Shown here: positions 27,058 to 35,198 of the stretch, piece by piece
Numbering within the stretch: position 1 is the first letter of the stretch
Layout: the number at the start of each line of letters is the position of its first letter
Source of the DNA: Streptomyces sp. ISL-66
Lineage (GTDB): Bacteria > Actinomycetota > Actinomycetes > Streptomycetales > Streptomycetaceae
NCBI RefSeq assembly: GCF_018614135.1
Contig: NZ_JAGGOW010000009.1
Coordinates: 27,456 to 91,455, forward strand
Direction: 5' to 3'
DNA: 64,000 nt
Made by a program: the position numbers and the translations under genes
The notes under the pieces: model-generated
Seen by the model: only the letters and a program-made list of their open reading frames with translations
Told to the model about the DNA's origin: nothing
The model's database searches: none

Positions 27058-28779
27058 TCAGCGGATGGACTGGATCCAGCGCCAGCCGTTCTCTCCGATG
27101 CGGACGGGCTGGGCGAGTCCGGTGCCCGTACCGGCGAGGAACATCAGGTCGCCGGTACCGGGGTCCTGGGGCGCCGTGGTGAGGAGCAGGTCCGCCCGGC
27201 CGTCGCCGTCGAGGTCGCCGACGGTGCCGGCGAGCGGGTGCGACGCGGCGGGCGCGGACCCGAGCTCAGTGGACCCGGGCAGCGCCGCGGCGCCGGCGGA
27301 GAGGAACTGCAGCAGCTTTCCGTCCGCGCCGCGGGCCCACAGGTCGGAGCGGCCGTCCTTGTTCACGTCACCCGGAGCGAGGATGTCGTAGTCCTTCCAC
27401 AGCGATCCGGCCGACAGGGCGACGGCGTCGCGCGGCAGCGCGGGCACGGTACCGACGGTGCCCCGGTGCAGGAACAGGCCGCCGCCACTGCGGCCCACGA
27501 GGTCGGGCTGGCCGTCGCCGTCGATGTCGCCGACGGCGAGCACGGTGGCCTGGCCCCAGCCGGTGGGGCGCTCGCGCATCGGCATGCGCTCGCCGAGCCG
27601 GCCCTGGCCGGTGTTGGGGTAGATCCACAGCTCGTCGCCGATCCGGGCGATGACGTCCTCGCGGCCGTCACCGGTCCAGTCGCCGCGGTGGCTGACGTCG
27701 GCGCCCGCGAAGCCGCTCGCACCGATCACCTTGTACGCGCCGAAGCGGCCCCCCGCGATCCCGGGGTACAGGCGCAGCGAACCGTCCGCCTGGACGGCGA
27801 GCAGGTCGGGGAGACCGTCACCGGTGAGGTCGCCGGGCACCTGGGGGCGCTGCCGGAACGACGCGGCGGTGCGGAGCAGGAGGTGGTCCGGCGCCTTGGT
27901 CAGGTGGGTGTCGACGGTGCTGCTGCGCAGGTCGCCGAAGTCCTGCGGGGTGAACAGGGCGAGGTCGAACTTGGGCCCGTACTGCCCGTTGGCACTGTCC
28001 CAGGCGGTGGGTGCACCCGTGCGGCACACCGTGGCCCCCGACGCCGTGCACTCGGGCGTGAAGTACTGCTGGTCCCGGCCGCTCGCCTCCTCGAAGGACA
28101 GGGTGCCGGGCAGGCCCGCGAAGACCGGGTCCAGGTTGGTGTGGCGGGGCACGGAGTTGAAGTCGCCGGTCATGACGACCGGCAGGCCGTTCGCCCAGCC
28201 GTCGATCCGGGCCATCAGGGCGGGGGTGTCGTTCTGCGTCGCGGCGTCCTGCCGCAGGTGCGTGCCGCAGGCCAGGACGGTGCGCCCGTCGAGGGGGGCC
28301 TTGGCACACACCACCGAACGCTTCTCCCCGGTGAAGCCGTCCGGGGTCACCTCGGCCGACATCGGGGTGATCTCGGTCTGTTGCACCCCCTTGATGAGCA
28401 GGACCTGGCCGAAGCTCTTGTCGTCGCCCCACTTGCCGCAGCGGTCGGCCTTCTGCTTACTGGCCCACACACCCGCGTAACCCGGGAGCCGGCCGCGCAG
28501 TGCGTCGTACTGGCCCTTGCACATCTCCTGGAGCGCCACCACGTCGCTGTCCCAGTCGGTGATGTGGCCCTGGAGGCCGTCGGCCCAGGCGGCCGTGGTC
28601 ATCTCGCTCTGGCAGTTCTCCGCGTTGCCGCAGGCGTTGTACGAGAGGATCCGCACCGGCGGGGTGCCCGCCGGTGCCTCGGCGGACGCGGCCGGTGTCA
28701 TCGGCGCGCTCCCGAACAGGCTCGCCGCCAGGACGAGTCCCGCGGCCACCCACCCTCGTAGTGCCGTTCTTGCTCTCAT
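27058..28779 (-). CDS. Secreted endonuclease/exonuclease/phosphatase with FG-GAP repeats
   Basis: A 573-residue exported protein. After a signal peptide (ALRGWVAAGLVLAASLFGS) comes an EEP domain: Asn in ILSYNACGN, Glu in VVALQEMC, GDFNSVP and the terminal DHLLL with the catalytic Asp-His. Five FG-GAP/VCBS-type calcium loops follow (DLTGDGLPD, DWTGDGRED, DIDGDGQPD, DVNKDGRSD, DLDGDGRAD), which should form a beta-propeller. EEP enzymes cut phosphodiesters or phosphomonoesters in DNA, sphingomyelin or inositol phosphates; the extracellular substrate is unknown. I chose ATG 28779 because GGGCGGGG lies just upstream. Confidence 0.85.
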   Translation of the reverse strand: MRARTALRGWVAAGLVLAASLFGSAPMTPAASAEAPAGTPPVRILSYNACGNAENCQSEMTTAAWADGLQGHITDWDSDVVALQEMCKGQYDALRGRLPGYAGVWASKQKADRCGKWGDDKSFGQVLLIKGVQQTEITPMSAEVTPDGFTGEKRSVVCAKAPLDGRTVLACGTHLRQDAATQNDTPALMARIDGWANGLPVVMTGDFNSVPRHTNLDPVFAGLPGTLSFEEASGRDQQYFTPECTASGATVCRTGAPTAWDSANGQYGPKFDLALFTPQDFGDLRSSTVDTHLTKAPDHLLLRTAASFRQRPQVPGDLTGDGLPDLLAVQADGSLRLYPGIAGGRFGAYKVIGASGFAGADVSHRGDWTGDGREDVIARIGDELWIYPNTGQGRLGERMPMRERPTGWGQATVLAVGDIDGDGQPDLVGRSGGGLFLHRGTVGTVPALPRDAVALSAGSLWKDYDILAPGDVNKDGRSDLWARGADGKLLQFLSAGAAALPGSTELGSAPAASHPLAGTVGDLDGDGRADLLLTTAPQDPGTGDLMFLAGTGTGLAQPVRIGENGWRWIQSIR

Positions 28780-28822
28780 GGTCCCCGCCCTCATCGTGAT
28801 CACGCAAAGGGTCCAGGCTAGA

Positions 28823-29719
28823 TCACTGCGCCGACACCGCCCGCAGGGCGTCCAGGGCGTGGGCCAGGGCCGGTGCCGATTCGGAGCCCCGGCGGACCGC
28901 CGCGATCACGTGCCGCGTCGGGCGGTCGTGGGCGAGGACCCGGACCGCCACCCCCGAGGCTCGGCTCGAGACCATCCGCGGCACCAGCGCGACGCCCATG
29001 CCCGCCTCGACCATGGCCAGGATCGCGGTCCAGCCCGACGCCGAGTGTGCCTGCTCCGGGACGAAGCCGGCCGCCTCGCACGCGCCCCGGGCGATCTCCG
29101 ACCAGGGGCCGCTGCCCCCGTAGATCCACGGGTCGCCGGACAGGTCCGCCAGCCGCAGGTCCGGGGCGGCCGACAGCGGATGGCCCGGCGGCAGCGCCAC
29201 GTCCAGCGGGTCTTCCATCAGCGTCACCCGGGTGAACCGGGGGTCCCGGGCGGTCGGCGCGTGGGCGGCCAGGGACAGCGCCAGGTCCACGCCGCCGGCG
29301 GACAGCAGCTCGTAGGACTCGGCCGCCTCCGTCTCCCGTACGCGGACCTCCACGCCGGGGTGGGTCCGCCGCAGGGCCGCCACCGCCGGGACGACGAGGG
29401 CGGGTACGGCGGTGGAGAAGGCGCCGATCCGCACCTCCCCCGCGTCCCCGGCGAGGTACCCGGCCAGTTCGGCGTCGGCCCGCTCCAGGTCCGCGAACAC
29501 CGCCCCCGCGTGCCGCAGTACGAGGTGTGCGGCGTCGGTGAGGCGGACCCGGCGGCCCTGGGCCTCCAGCAGCGGGACTCCCAGCAGCTTGGCCAGGTTG
29601 GTCAGCTGCTGCGAAACGGCCGAGGGCGTCATGTGCAGCGCCTCGGCCGTCGCGGTCACGGTCCCCTGCTCGGCGAGGGTCCGCAGGATCCGCAGCTTCT
29701 TGATGTCCCACTCGGTCAT
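28823..29719 (-). CDS. LysR-family transcriptional regulator
   Basis: A 298-residue regulator. The N-terminal winged helix-turn-helix is MTEWDIKKLRILRTLAEQGTVT (shown in part) with AEALHMTPSAVSQQLTNL; the C-terminal periplasmic-binding-like effector domain is intact. It is encoded 10 bases downstream of an EamA exporter on the same strand, so the pair is probably one transcript, unlike the usual divergent LysR layout. The regulator may control the exporter; the effector is unknown. ATG 29719 is preferred; GTG 29743 is possible and would overlap the exporter's stop. Confidence 0.88.
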   Translation of the reverse strand: MTEWDIKKLRILRTLAEQGTVTATAEALHMTPSAVSQQLTNLAKLLGVPLLEAQGRRVRLTDAAHLVLRHAGAVFADLERADAELAGYLAGDAGEVRIGAFSTAVPALVVPAVAALRRTHPGVEVRVRETEAAESYELLSAGGVDLALSLAAHAPTARDPRFTRVTLMEDPLDVALPPGHPLSAAPDLRLADLSGDPWIYGGSGPWSEIARGACEAAGFVPEQAHSASGWTAILAMVEAGMGVALVPRMVSSRASGVAVRVLAHDRPTRHVIAAVRRGSESAPALAHALDALRAVSAQ

Positions 29720-29729
29720 GGGACCGAAC

Positions 29730-30656
29730 CTACCGCCGTGCACCCAGGCCCACGCCGCCCAGGATCAGCGCCATGCACAGCAGTTGCGCCGGGCCGGTCC
29801 GCTCCCCGATGAGGAGGAGGCCGAGGCCCGCGACGCAGACCGGCTGGAGGTAGTAGACGACTCCGGCGCGGGCGGCCCCGATGATCGAGACGGCCCTGTT
29901 CCAGGCGAAGAAGGCGACGGCGGAGGAGAAGACGCCGACGTAGAGCAGCATTCCGGCGGTGGAGGGGGTGACCTCGAAGCCGCCCTGCACGCGGACGGAC
30001 ACGGCGTAGGCGGGGGCCAGCATCAGGGCGCCGAGGACGAAGGTGGTGATCAGGAAGGCGAGGCCGCCCAGTTCGGCGGGCTTGCGCTTGAGGAGCGCGC
30101 TGTACGTGGCGAAGGACAGGGCCGCGCCGAACATCCACAGGTCGCCGGCGGTGAAGTCGAAGCGGATCGAGCCCTTGCCGACCAGGAGCAGCACGCCGAG
30201 GGCGGCGAGGGCGAGTCCGAAGGTGCGCCGGGCGCCGAGCCGTTCGCCGCCGAGCCGGGCGTACAGGGCCATGACGACCGGCGAGGCCGCCATGATCATG
30301 CCCATGTTGGAGGCCGAGGTGGTCAGTCCGGCCTGGTGCACGAGGGTGTTGTAGAGGGTGACGCCGAACAGCGTGGCGAGGGCGATGTAGCCGAAGTGCT
30401 CGCGGATCAGCGCCCGCTGCCGCCAGGCCTGCCGGGCGGCGAAGGGGGCGACGGCGACGGCGGCGATGGTCCAGCGCCAGAAGACGGCCTGGACGGGCGG
30501 GACGCTGTCCGCCATGCCCCGGGTGGCGACGAAGCTGCCGGACCACACGACCGTCGCGAGCAGGGCGAGGAGCACGCCGAGGCCGGCGGCCCCCTTCTTC
30601 CTCCCCGTGCCTTCGGCATCCTGCGTAACGGTACGGACCCGGTCCATGACGGCCAC
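29730..30656 (-). CDS. EamA/DMT-family exporter
   Basis: A 308-residue membrane protein with ten helices in two EamA repeats (WSGSFVATRGMADSVPP, FWRWTIAAVAVAP, GAARAGVVYYLQPV, LLLIGERTGPAQ). Family members export amino acids, sugars or other small metabolites. The GTG start at 30656 has GGGGGAG 7 bases upstream; the ATG at 30647 is too far from it. Encoded directly upstream of the LysR regulator and 41 bases downstream of another EamA gene, so all three minus-strand genes may be cotranscribed. Confidence 0.88.
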   Translation of the reverse strand: MAVMDRVRTVTQDAEGTGRKKGAAGLGVLLALLATVVWSGSFVATRGMADSVPPVQAVFWRWTIAAVAVAPFAARQAWRQRALIREHFGYIALATLFGVTLYNTLVHQAGLTTSASNMGMIMAASPVVMALYARLGGERLGARRTFGLALAALGVLLLVGKGSIRFDFTAGDLWMFGAALSFATYSALLKRKPAELGGLAFLITTFVLGALMLAPAYAVSVRVQGGFEVTPSTAGMLLYVGVFSSAVAFFAWNRAVSIIGAARAGVVYYLQPVCVAGLGLLLIGERTGPAQLLCMALILGGVGLGARR

Positions 30657-30697
30657 TGTTCGTCTCCCCCTCGGGGTTCGGTGTGTCGATCGTCGGC

Positions 30698-31642
30698 CTA
30701 CCGTCGCACCCCTTCACCCGTCAGGTCCATCGAAACATTTCGATCGGTTTCTTCAGTAGAACTGAATGGTGTCTTCTCGGGTCGCGCGGCCCCGGCCGCC
30801 GCCAGCTGCCCCGCGACGGTGGCACCGAAGGCGATCGCCATGCCCAGCATCTGCACCGGCGTGAGCGCCTGCCCCAGCGCGGCCCAGCCGATGACGGCGG
30901 CGGTCAGCGGGGAGAGCGGGCCCAGGAGGGTGACGGAGGTGGCGGTGAGCTGCCCGATGCCGCGGAACCAGAGCCAGTACGCGATGCCGGTGTTGATCAG
31001 CATCATGTAGCCGTAGCCGAGGAAGGCCTTGCCGTCGAGCGCCGGCGGCGCACCCTCCACCAGCGCGGCGATCGGGATGATCATCAAGCCGCCGGCGGTG
31101 AGCTGCCAGCCGGCCATGGCCAGCGGGCCGGCGCCCTCCGGTCGGCCCCACCGCTTGGTCATGACGGTGCCCGCGCCCATCGACGCGGAGGACACCACCC
31201 CCGCCACGACGCCGATCAGGTCCAGCTCCGCCTCCGCGGTCAGCACCACCATGCTCACGCCGAAGGCCGCCGTGACGGCCGCGAGGACGGTCCGCAGCCG
31301 CGCCCGCTCCCCCAGCAGGACGGCGGCCAGCCCCACGACGAACAGCGGGCCGGCGGAGCCCAGTACGGCCGCGACGCCGCCGGGCAGGCGGTAGGCGGAG
31401 AGGAACAGCAGGGGGAGGAAGACGCCGATGTTGAGTCCGCCCAGGACGGCGGACTTCCACCACCACTGACCCTTGGGCAGGGTCCGGGCGAGGGCGGTCA
31501 GCAGCAGCCCCGCGGGCAGGGCCCGCATCGCGCCGGTGAACAGCGGCCGGTCGGGCGGCAGCAGCTCGGAGGCCACGGCGTAGGTCGAGCCCCAGGAGAT
31601 GGGGGCGAGTGCGGTGAGGGCGATGGTCGCGGCACGGTTCAC
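30698..31642 (-). CDS. EamA/DMT-family exporter under likely MarR control
   Basis: A 314-residue transporter with ten helices (ISWGSTYAVASELLPPDRP, LPGGVAAVLGSAGPLF, INTGIAYWLWFRGIGQL). It resembles the RhaT/YdcZ-type exporters of amino acids or toxic metabolites. The GTG start at 31642 follows GAGGAG by 9 bases. It is divergent from a MarR regulator, and a perfect 26-bp palindrome lies between the two starts, so the exporter is probably repressed by MarR until a ligand binds. The polar C-terminal tail of about 30 residues is unusual. Confidence 0.88.
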   Translation of the reverse strand: MNRAATIALTALAPISWGSTYAVASELLPPDRPLFTGAMRALPAGLLLTALARTLPKGQWWWKSAVLGGLNIGVFLPLLFLSAYRLPGGVAAVLGSAGPLFVVGLAAVLLGERARLRTVLAAVTAAFGVSMVVLTAEAELDLIGVVAGVVSSASMGAGTVMTKRWGRPEGAGPLAMAGWQLTAGGLMIIPIAALVEGAPPALDGKAFLGYGYMMLINTGIAYWLWFRGIGQLTATSVTLLGPLSPLTAAVIGWAALGQALTPVQMLGMAIAFGATVAGQLAAAGAARPEKTPFSSTEETDRNVSMDLTGEGVRR

Positions 31643-31740
31643 GGCGGGTGACTCCTCGGGCAGGTGAGGAACGCGGGGTCCGGGTGGAAGGTCCAGACGG
31701 AGACGGAGGGGCGGCGCTTCTCTCCCGAGTAGGTCGCTCG

Positions 31741-31766
31741 TAAGTAGCTTAGCGCTAAGCTACTTA
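31741..31766. promoter_or_regulatory. Perfect 26-bp palindrome, MarR operator
   Basis: TAAGTAGCTTAGC is followed by its exact reverse complement. It is AT-rich in a 72% G+C region and lies between the divergent EamA gene (start 31642) and MarR gene (start 31820). Part of the half-site (AAGTA) recurs at 31771-31776. Size and symmetry fit a MarR dimer operator controlling both promoters. Confidence 0.85.
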
Positions 31767-31819
31767 TCGTCAAGTAACTTTCTTGCGAACGACCAAGCGG
31801 AAGCCGGATACTGCGACTC

Positions 31820-32329
31820 ATGACCGAGCACACGCCCGCGCCCGACACGGACGCCGTCGACGCGATCACCGCCCAGTGGTACGACGTGCGACCGGACCTG
31901 GACACGACCCCCATGGCCGTCTTCGGCCGGATCTACCGGATCACCAAGGCCATGGGCGACGAGATGGAGCGGACCTACAACCGCTACGGGATCTCGCGCG
32001 GCGAGTTCGACGTCGTCGCCACGCTGCGGCGTTCCGGAGCCCCGTACACCCTCTCGCCACGCGAGCTGTCGGCCACCCTCATGCTCACGACGGGGGGCAT
32101 GACGGGTCGGCTGGACAAGCTGGAGAAGGCCGGGCTGCTGTGCCGCGCGCCCGATCCGCACGACCGGCGGGGGCTCAAGGTGACGCTCACCGAGCGGGGC
32201 CTCGCGCTCGTCGACGAGGCGGTCACGGCGGGCCTGGAGGTCCAGCACGCCGTCCTCACCACGCTGGACGAGGACGAGGTCCGGACGCTCACCGCGCTCC
32301 TGCGCAAGCTGCTGGCCGGGGTTCCGTAG
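31820..32329 (+). CDS. MarR-family transcriptional regulator
   Basis: A 169-residue dimeric winged-helix repressor. The DNA-binding segment is LSPRELSATLMLTTGGMTGRLDKLE, given here in two parts (LSPRELSATLML, TTGGMTGRLDKLEKAG), with the wing DPHDRRGLKVTLTERG. It is divergent from an EamA exporter, and the palindrome at 31741-31766 lies in the shared promoter region. The simplest model is repression of itself and of the exporter, relieved by a small-molecule ligand. The ATG at 31820 is the first in frame. Confidence 0.92.
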   Translation: MTEHTPAPDTDAVDAITAQWYDVRPDLDTTPMAVFGRIYRITKAMGDEMERTYNRYGISRGEFDVVATLRRSGAPYTLSPRELSATLMLTTGGMTGRLDKLEKAGLLCRAPDPHDRRGLKVTLTERGLALVDEAVTAGLEVQHAVLTTLDEDEVRTLTALLRKLLAGVP

Positions 32330-32404
32330 CGGGACCGGGGGCCCGGGGAGGGGCGGGGCCCGGGGAGGGGCCGGGGACGGCGGTCGGATCCCGGGCATGA
32401 CGAA

Positions 32405-32434
32405 GCGCCGGAGGTCCGTGTGGACCCCCGGCGC
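32405..32434. terminator. Hairpin between convergent marR and small membrane gene
   Basis: A 13-bp stem with one mismatch (GCGCCGGAGGTCC against GGACCCCCGGCGC) and a GTGT loop. Confidence 0.65.
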
Positions 32435-32486
32435 CCCGGAAGGTTCGAGTGGAGCGAGACCCCCGGAGGGAGTTCCGCTCGCCGGG

Positions 32487-32726
32487 TCAGCTCTCCGTCG
32501 GCTGCTTGCGCGACTTGTCGCCGACCATCACCAGACCGGCGATGACCAGGAACAGCACGAGCGGCGCGGCCACGTACAGGCCGAGCGTCTCGGCGACGCT
32601 CAGGCCCGGACCCGGGTCGTCGCCGTCGTCGCGGGTGGCCGCGAGGGCGGGAGACGTCATCAGCAGCATCATCAGCGTCGTTCCGGCCGTGACGGCGCCG
32701 GCGCGCAGAGCGTTCTTCTTGTCCAC
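32487..32726 (-). CDS. Small secreted or membrane-anchored protein
   Basis: A 79-residue protein of unknown function. An N-terminal signal (ALRAGAVTAGTTLMMLLMTSPALAA) is followed by a short acidic stretch (TRDDGDDPGPG), one transmembrane helix (YVAAPLVLFLVIAGLVMV) and a basic tail (GDKSRKQPTES). The result is a tiny exported loop with a cytoplasmic tail. It is encoded 20 bases downstream of malQ on the same strand. The start is GTG 32726 (VDKKNALRAG); no good ribosome site is visible, so it may be translated by coupling to malQ or from a leaderless transcript. It looks like a conserved Streptomyces small protein, but I have no family name. Confidence 0.72.
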   Translation of the reverse strand: MDKKNALRAGAVTAGTTLMMLLMTSPALAATRDDGDDPGPGLSVAETLGLYVAAPLVLFLVIAGLVMVGDKSRKQPTES

Positions 32727-32746
32727 GGTGCAAACGTAGCGAACAC

Positions 32747-34777
32747 CTAAACGACCCGCGCGCCCGGGGGTGCCGTACGGGTACCCGCCCCGGTCCGCAC
32801 CGCGCTCAGCAGGGCGTTCGCGCGCGGGGAGGCGGCCAGCGCCTCCAAGGTCAGCGGCCGGCCCTCCGCGTCGGCGAGCGGCAGCCGCCAATTGGGGTAC
32901 TGGTCCCAGGTGCCGGGCAGGTTCTGCGGCCGCCGGTCCCCCACCGCGTCGGGCAGCCAGACCCCGACCAGCCGGGCCGGGGTGCGCAGCAGGAACCCGT
33001 ACAGGGCCCGTACGGCGGCCTCCTCGCCCTTGGTGTCCAGGCCGAGGTCCTCCAGTACGTCCAGCCAGCGCGCGGTGTCCGCGGCGTCCTCGGCGCGCTC
33101 CCGCTCCAGCGGTCGGGTCAGCAGGCCGAGCCGGTCGCGCAGTTCCACGTGGGAGCCGGCCAGCTTGGCGGCCGTGGGCGGCAGATCGTGGGTGGTGGCC
33201 GTGGCCAGGCAGTCGGCCCGCCAGCGCGCCGGTTCCAGCGGCTCCCCGTCGCCGGCCCAGTCCCGCTCGAACCAGAGCACCGAGGTGCCCAGCACCCCGC
33301 GCCGGGCCAGTGCCTGACGGACTCCCGGCTGCACGGTGCCGAGGTCCTCGCCGATGACCAGGGCTCCGGCCCGGTGGGCCTCCAGGACCAGCAGGGCGAG
33401 CATCGCCTCCCCGTCGTACGCGACGTACGCGCCTTCGGCGGGCGGGGTTCCCTCGGGGATCCACCAGAGGCGGAAGAGTCCCATGACGTGGTCGATGCGC
33501 AGGGCTCCCGCGTACCGGAACACTCCGCGCAGCAGGGCCCGGAAGGGCTCGTACCCGGTCTCGGCCAGCCGGTCGGGGCGCCAGGGTGGCAGCCCCCAGT
33601 CCTGGCCGCGCGCGTTGAAGGCGTCGGGCGGGGCGCCCACGGAGACGCCCTTGGCGTAGTGGGGCGGACCTGAGGCGTCCGAGCCCTCCGGGTGCACGCC
33701 GACGGCCAGGTCGTGCACGATGCCGACCGCCATCCCGGCCTCCTTGGCGGCCTGCTGGGCGGCGGTGAGCTGGATGTCCGTCAGCCAGACCAGCCAGCGG
33801 TGGAAGCCGGCCCCCGTCTCGGGGTCGTCCCCGGCGTGCGCGGCGCACCAGGCGGCGTGCCGGTCCAGCTCCGCGCCCTGCTCGGCGCGGAAGTTCCCGT
33901 AGGCCGCCTCCCGTTCGGGTGAGCGCGGGACGGCGTAGAGCAGTTCCAGGGCCGACCGCTTGAGGGCCCAGACGGCGTCCCGGTCGATCAGCGCCCCCTT
34001 CTCCAGCACCTCGCGCCGCAACAGGGCGCCCGCTTCCGCCAGTTCGGCGAGGGCGGCCCGCTCCGGGCAGTCGGCGTACTCGGCGACGTCCTCGATCCGC
34101 AGGTGCACCGGGTCGGGGAAGCGGCGCGAGGAGGGCCGGTAGGGGGAGGGGTCGGTCGGGGTCCCGGTGACGGCCGCGTGCAGCGGGTTGACCTGGATGA
34201 AGCCGGCTCCCTGGACCCGGCCCGCCCAACTCGCCAGCTCCGCGAGGTCGCCGAGGTCCCCCATGCCCCAGGAACGCTCGGAGAGCAGCGAGTACAGCTG
34301 GACGAGGAGCCCGTGGGCGCGCTCCGGCGCCGCCGGGGCCCGGTCGGGGGCGACGATCAGCGTGGCGGTCGCGGTGCGGCCGTCGGGGGCCTCGGCGTGC
34401 ACCCGGTGCACGCCGAGCGGCGGTTCCCCCGCCCCCTCCGGCCAGAGCTCCGCGGCCCCCGCCGCCTCCTCGGCCCCGCCGGGTCCACCCTGCTCCGGCT
34501 CCAGCCGGAGCAGGGTCCCGGGCGGCAGGACGCCCAGCTCCACGGGCGCTTTGGAACCCGCCCACCACACCAGCACCCGCGGCAAGAGCCGGTACGCCGC
34601 TTCGTGTTCGACCCCGGCCAGCCGCGCGCGCAGCGACTCCGGGGTGCCGGTGTCGGCCCCCAGGTGCCGCAGCACGGCGGCCACGGTGGACTCCGGGACC
34701 CGGACGGTGACGTCCTCGGCCGGCTGATAGGTGGTGGCGACGCCGTACAGGGCCGCGAGCCGGGCGAGGTCGTCCAT
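32747..34777 (-). CDS. malQ: 4-alpha-glucanotransferase (amylomaltase, GH77)
   Basis: A 676-residue cytoplasmic enzyme that transfers alpha-1,4-glucan segments between maltodextrins, in glycogen and maltose metabolism. GH77 features are YSLLSERSWGMGDLGDL, INPLHA-like VNPLHA, SSRRFPDPVHL, RIDHVMGLFRLWWIPEG (catalytic Asp), VIGEDLGTV (acid/base Glu) and TATTHDLPPTAA (third carboxylate). The N-terminal ~150 residues form the extra beta domain of the actinobacterial/plant DPE2-like form. Start ATG 34777 has GAAGGA upstream. A 68-residue protein is encoded 12 bases upstream. Confidence 0.93.
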   Translation of the reverse strand: MDDLARLAALYGVATTYQPAEDVTVRVPESTVAAVLRHLGADTGTPESLRARLAGVEHEAAYRLLPRVLVWWAGSKAPVELGVLPPGTLLRLEPEQGGPGGAEEAAGAAELWPEGAGEPPLGVHRVHAEAPDGRTATATLIVAPDRAPAAPERAHGLLVQLYSLLSERSWGMGDLGDLAELASWAGRVQGAGFIQVNPLHAAVTGTPTDPSPYRPSSRRFPDPVHLRIEDVAEYADCPERAALAELAEAGALLRREVLEKGALIDRDAVWALKRSALELLYAVPRSPEREAAYGNFRAEQGAELDRHAAWCAAHAGDDPETGAGFHRWLVWLTDIQLTAAQQAAKEAGMAVGIVHDLAVGVHPEGSDASGPPHYAKGVSVGAPPDAFNARGQDWGLPPWRPDRLAETGYEPFRALLRGVFRYAGALRIDHVMGLFRLWWIPEGTPPAEGAYVAYDGEAMLALLVLEAHRAGALVIGEDLGTVQPGVRQALARRGVLGTSVLWFERDWAGDGEPLEPARWRADCLATATTHDLPPTAAKLAGSHVELRDRLGLLTRPLERERAEDAADTARWLDVLEDLGLDTKGEEAAVRALYGFLLRTPARLVGVWLPDAVGDRRPQNLPGTWDQYPNWRLPLADAEGRPLTLEALAASPRANALLSAVRTGAGTRTAPPGARVV

Positions 34778-34789
34778 CAGGATCCTTCT

Positions 34790-34996
34790 CTAGTCACCCG
34801 CGGCGGCGGCCGCAGCGGAGGTGGTCGGTTCGCTGGTCAGCGGGGCCTCGTCGGTGAGCGGGGGCTCGCTGGTCAGCGGCGCGTGTGCGGAGTCGGCGAG
34901 CGGGGGTTCGCTCGTCAGGGGCCCTTCGGCGGGCCCGCCCTGCGCGGGCAGGTGGGCGAGCGGCGGGCGGGGTATGCAGGCGTCGGCGGTGTTCAC
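34790..34996 (-). CDS. Small repeat-containing protein upstream of malQ
   Basis: A 68-residue product of unknown function. GTG 34996 is preceded by AAAGGAG at a 10-base spacing, one of the better ribosome sites in the window. The sequence starts MNTADACIPRPPLAHLPAQG and then has three copies of P-L-T-S-E-P, separated by PLADSAHA and PLTDEA, ending in an Ala run (TTSAAAAAAGD). It has one Cys, no membrane segment and low predicted structure. Its stop is 12 bases before malQ, so it could be a leader controlling malQ translation, or an intrinsically disordered protein. Longer readings to 35083 exist but lack ribosome sites. Confidence 0.55.
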   Translation of the reverse strand: MNTADACIPRPPLAHLPAQGGPAEGPLTSEPPLADSAHAPLTSEPPLTDEAPLTSEPTTSAAAAAAGD

Positions 34997-35198
34997 GGGC
35001 GGGGCACTCCTTTGTGCGTGAGGATCGGTCAGAATCATGGAACACCGCTCGAGGACATGGCAGCCATACCCAATCGGGTGCATCGCATTCCCGGTGCATC
35101 CCGGTCAGATCACCCGCAGACGTTGACACTCCGGCCATACGGATGGTGGGCTCGGGCTCGTTCGTAGGAGCGGGGGACGACTCGGGACGGGGGGCTCC

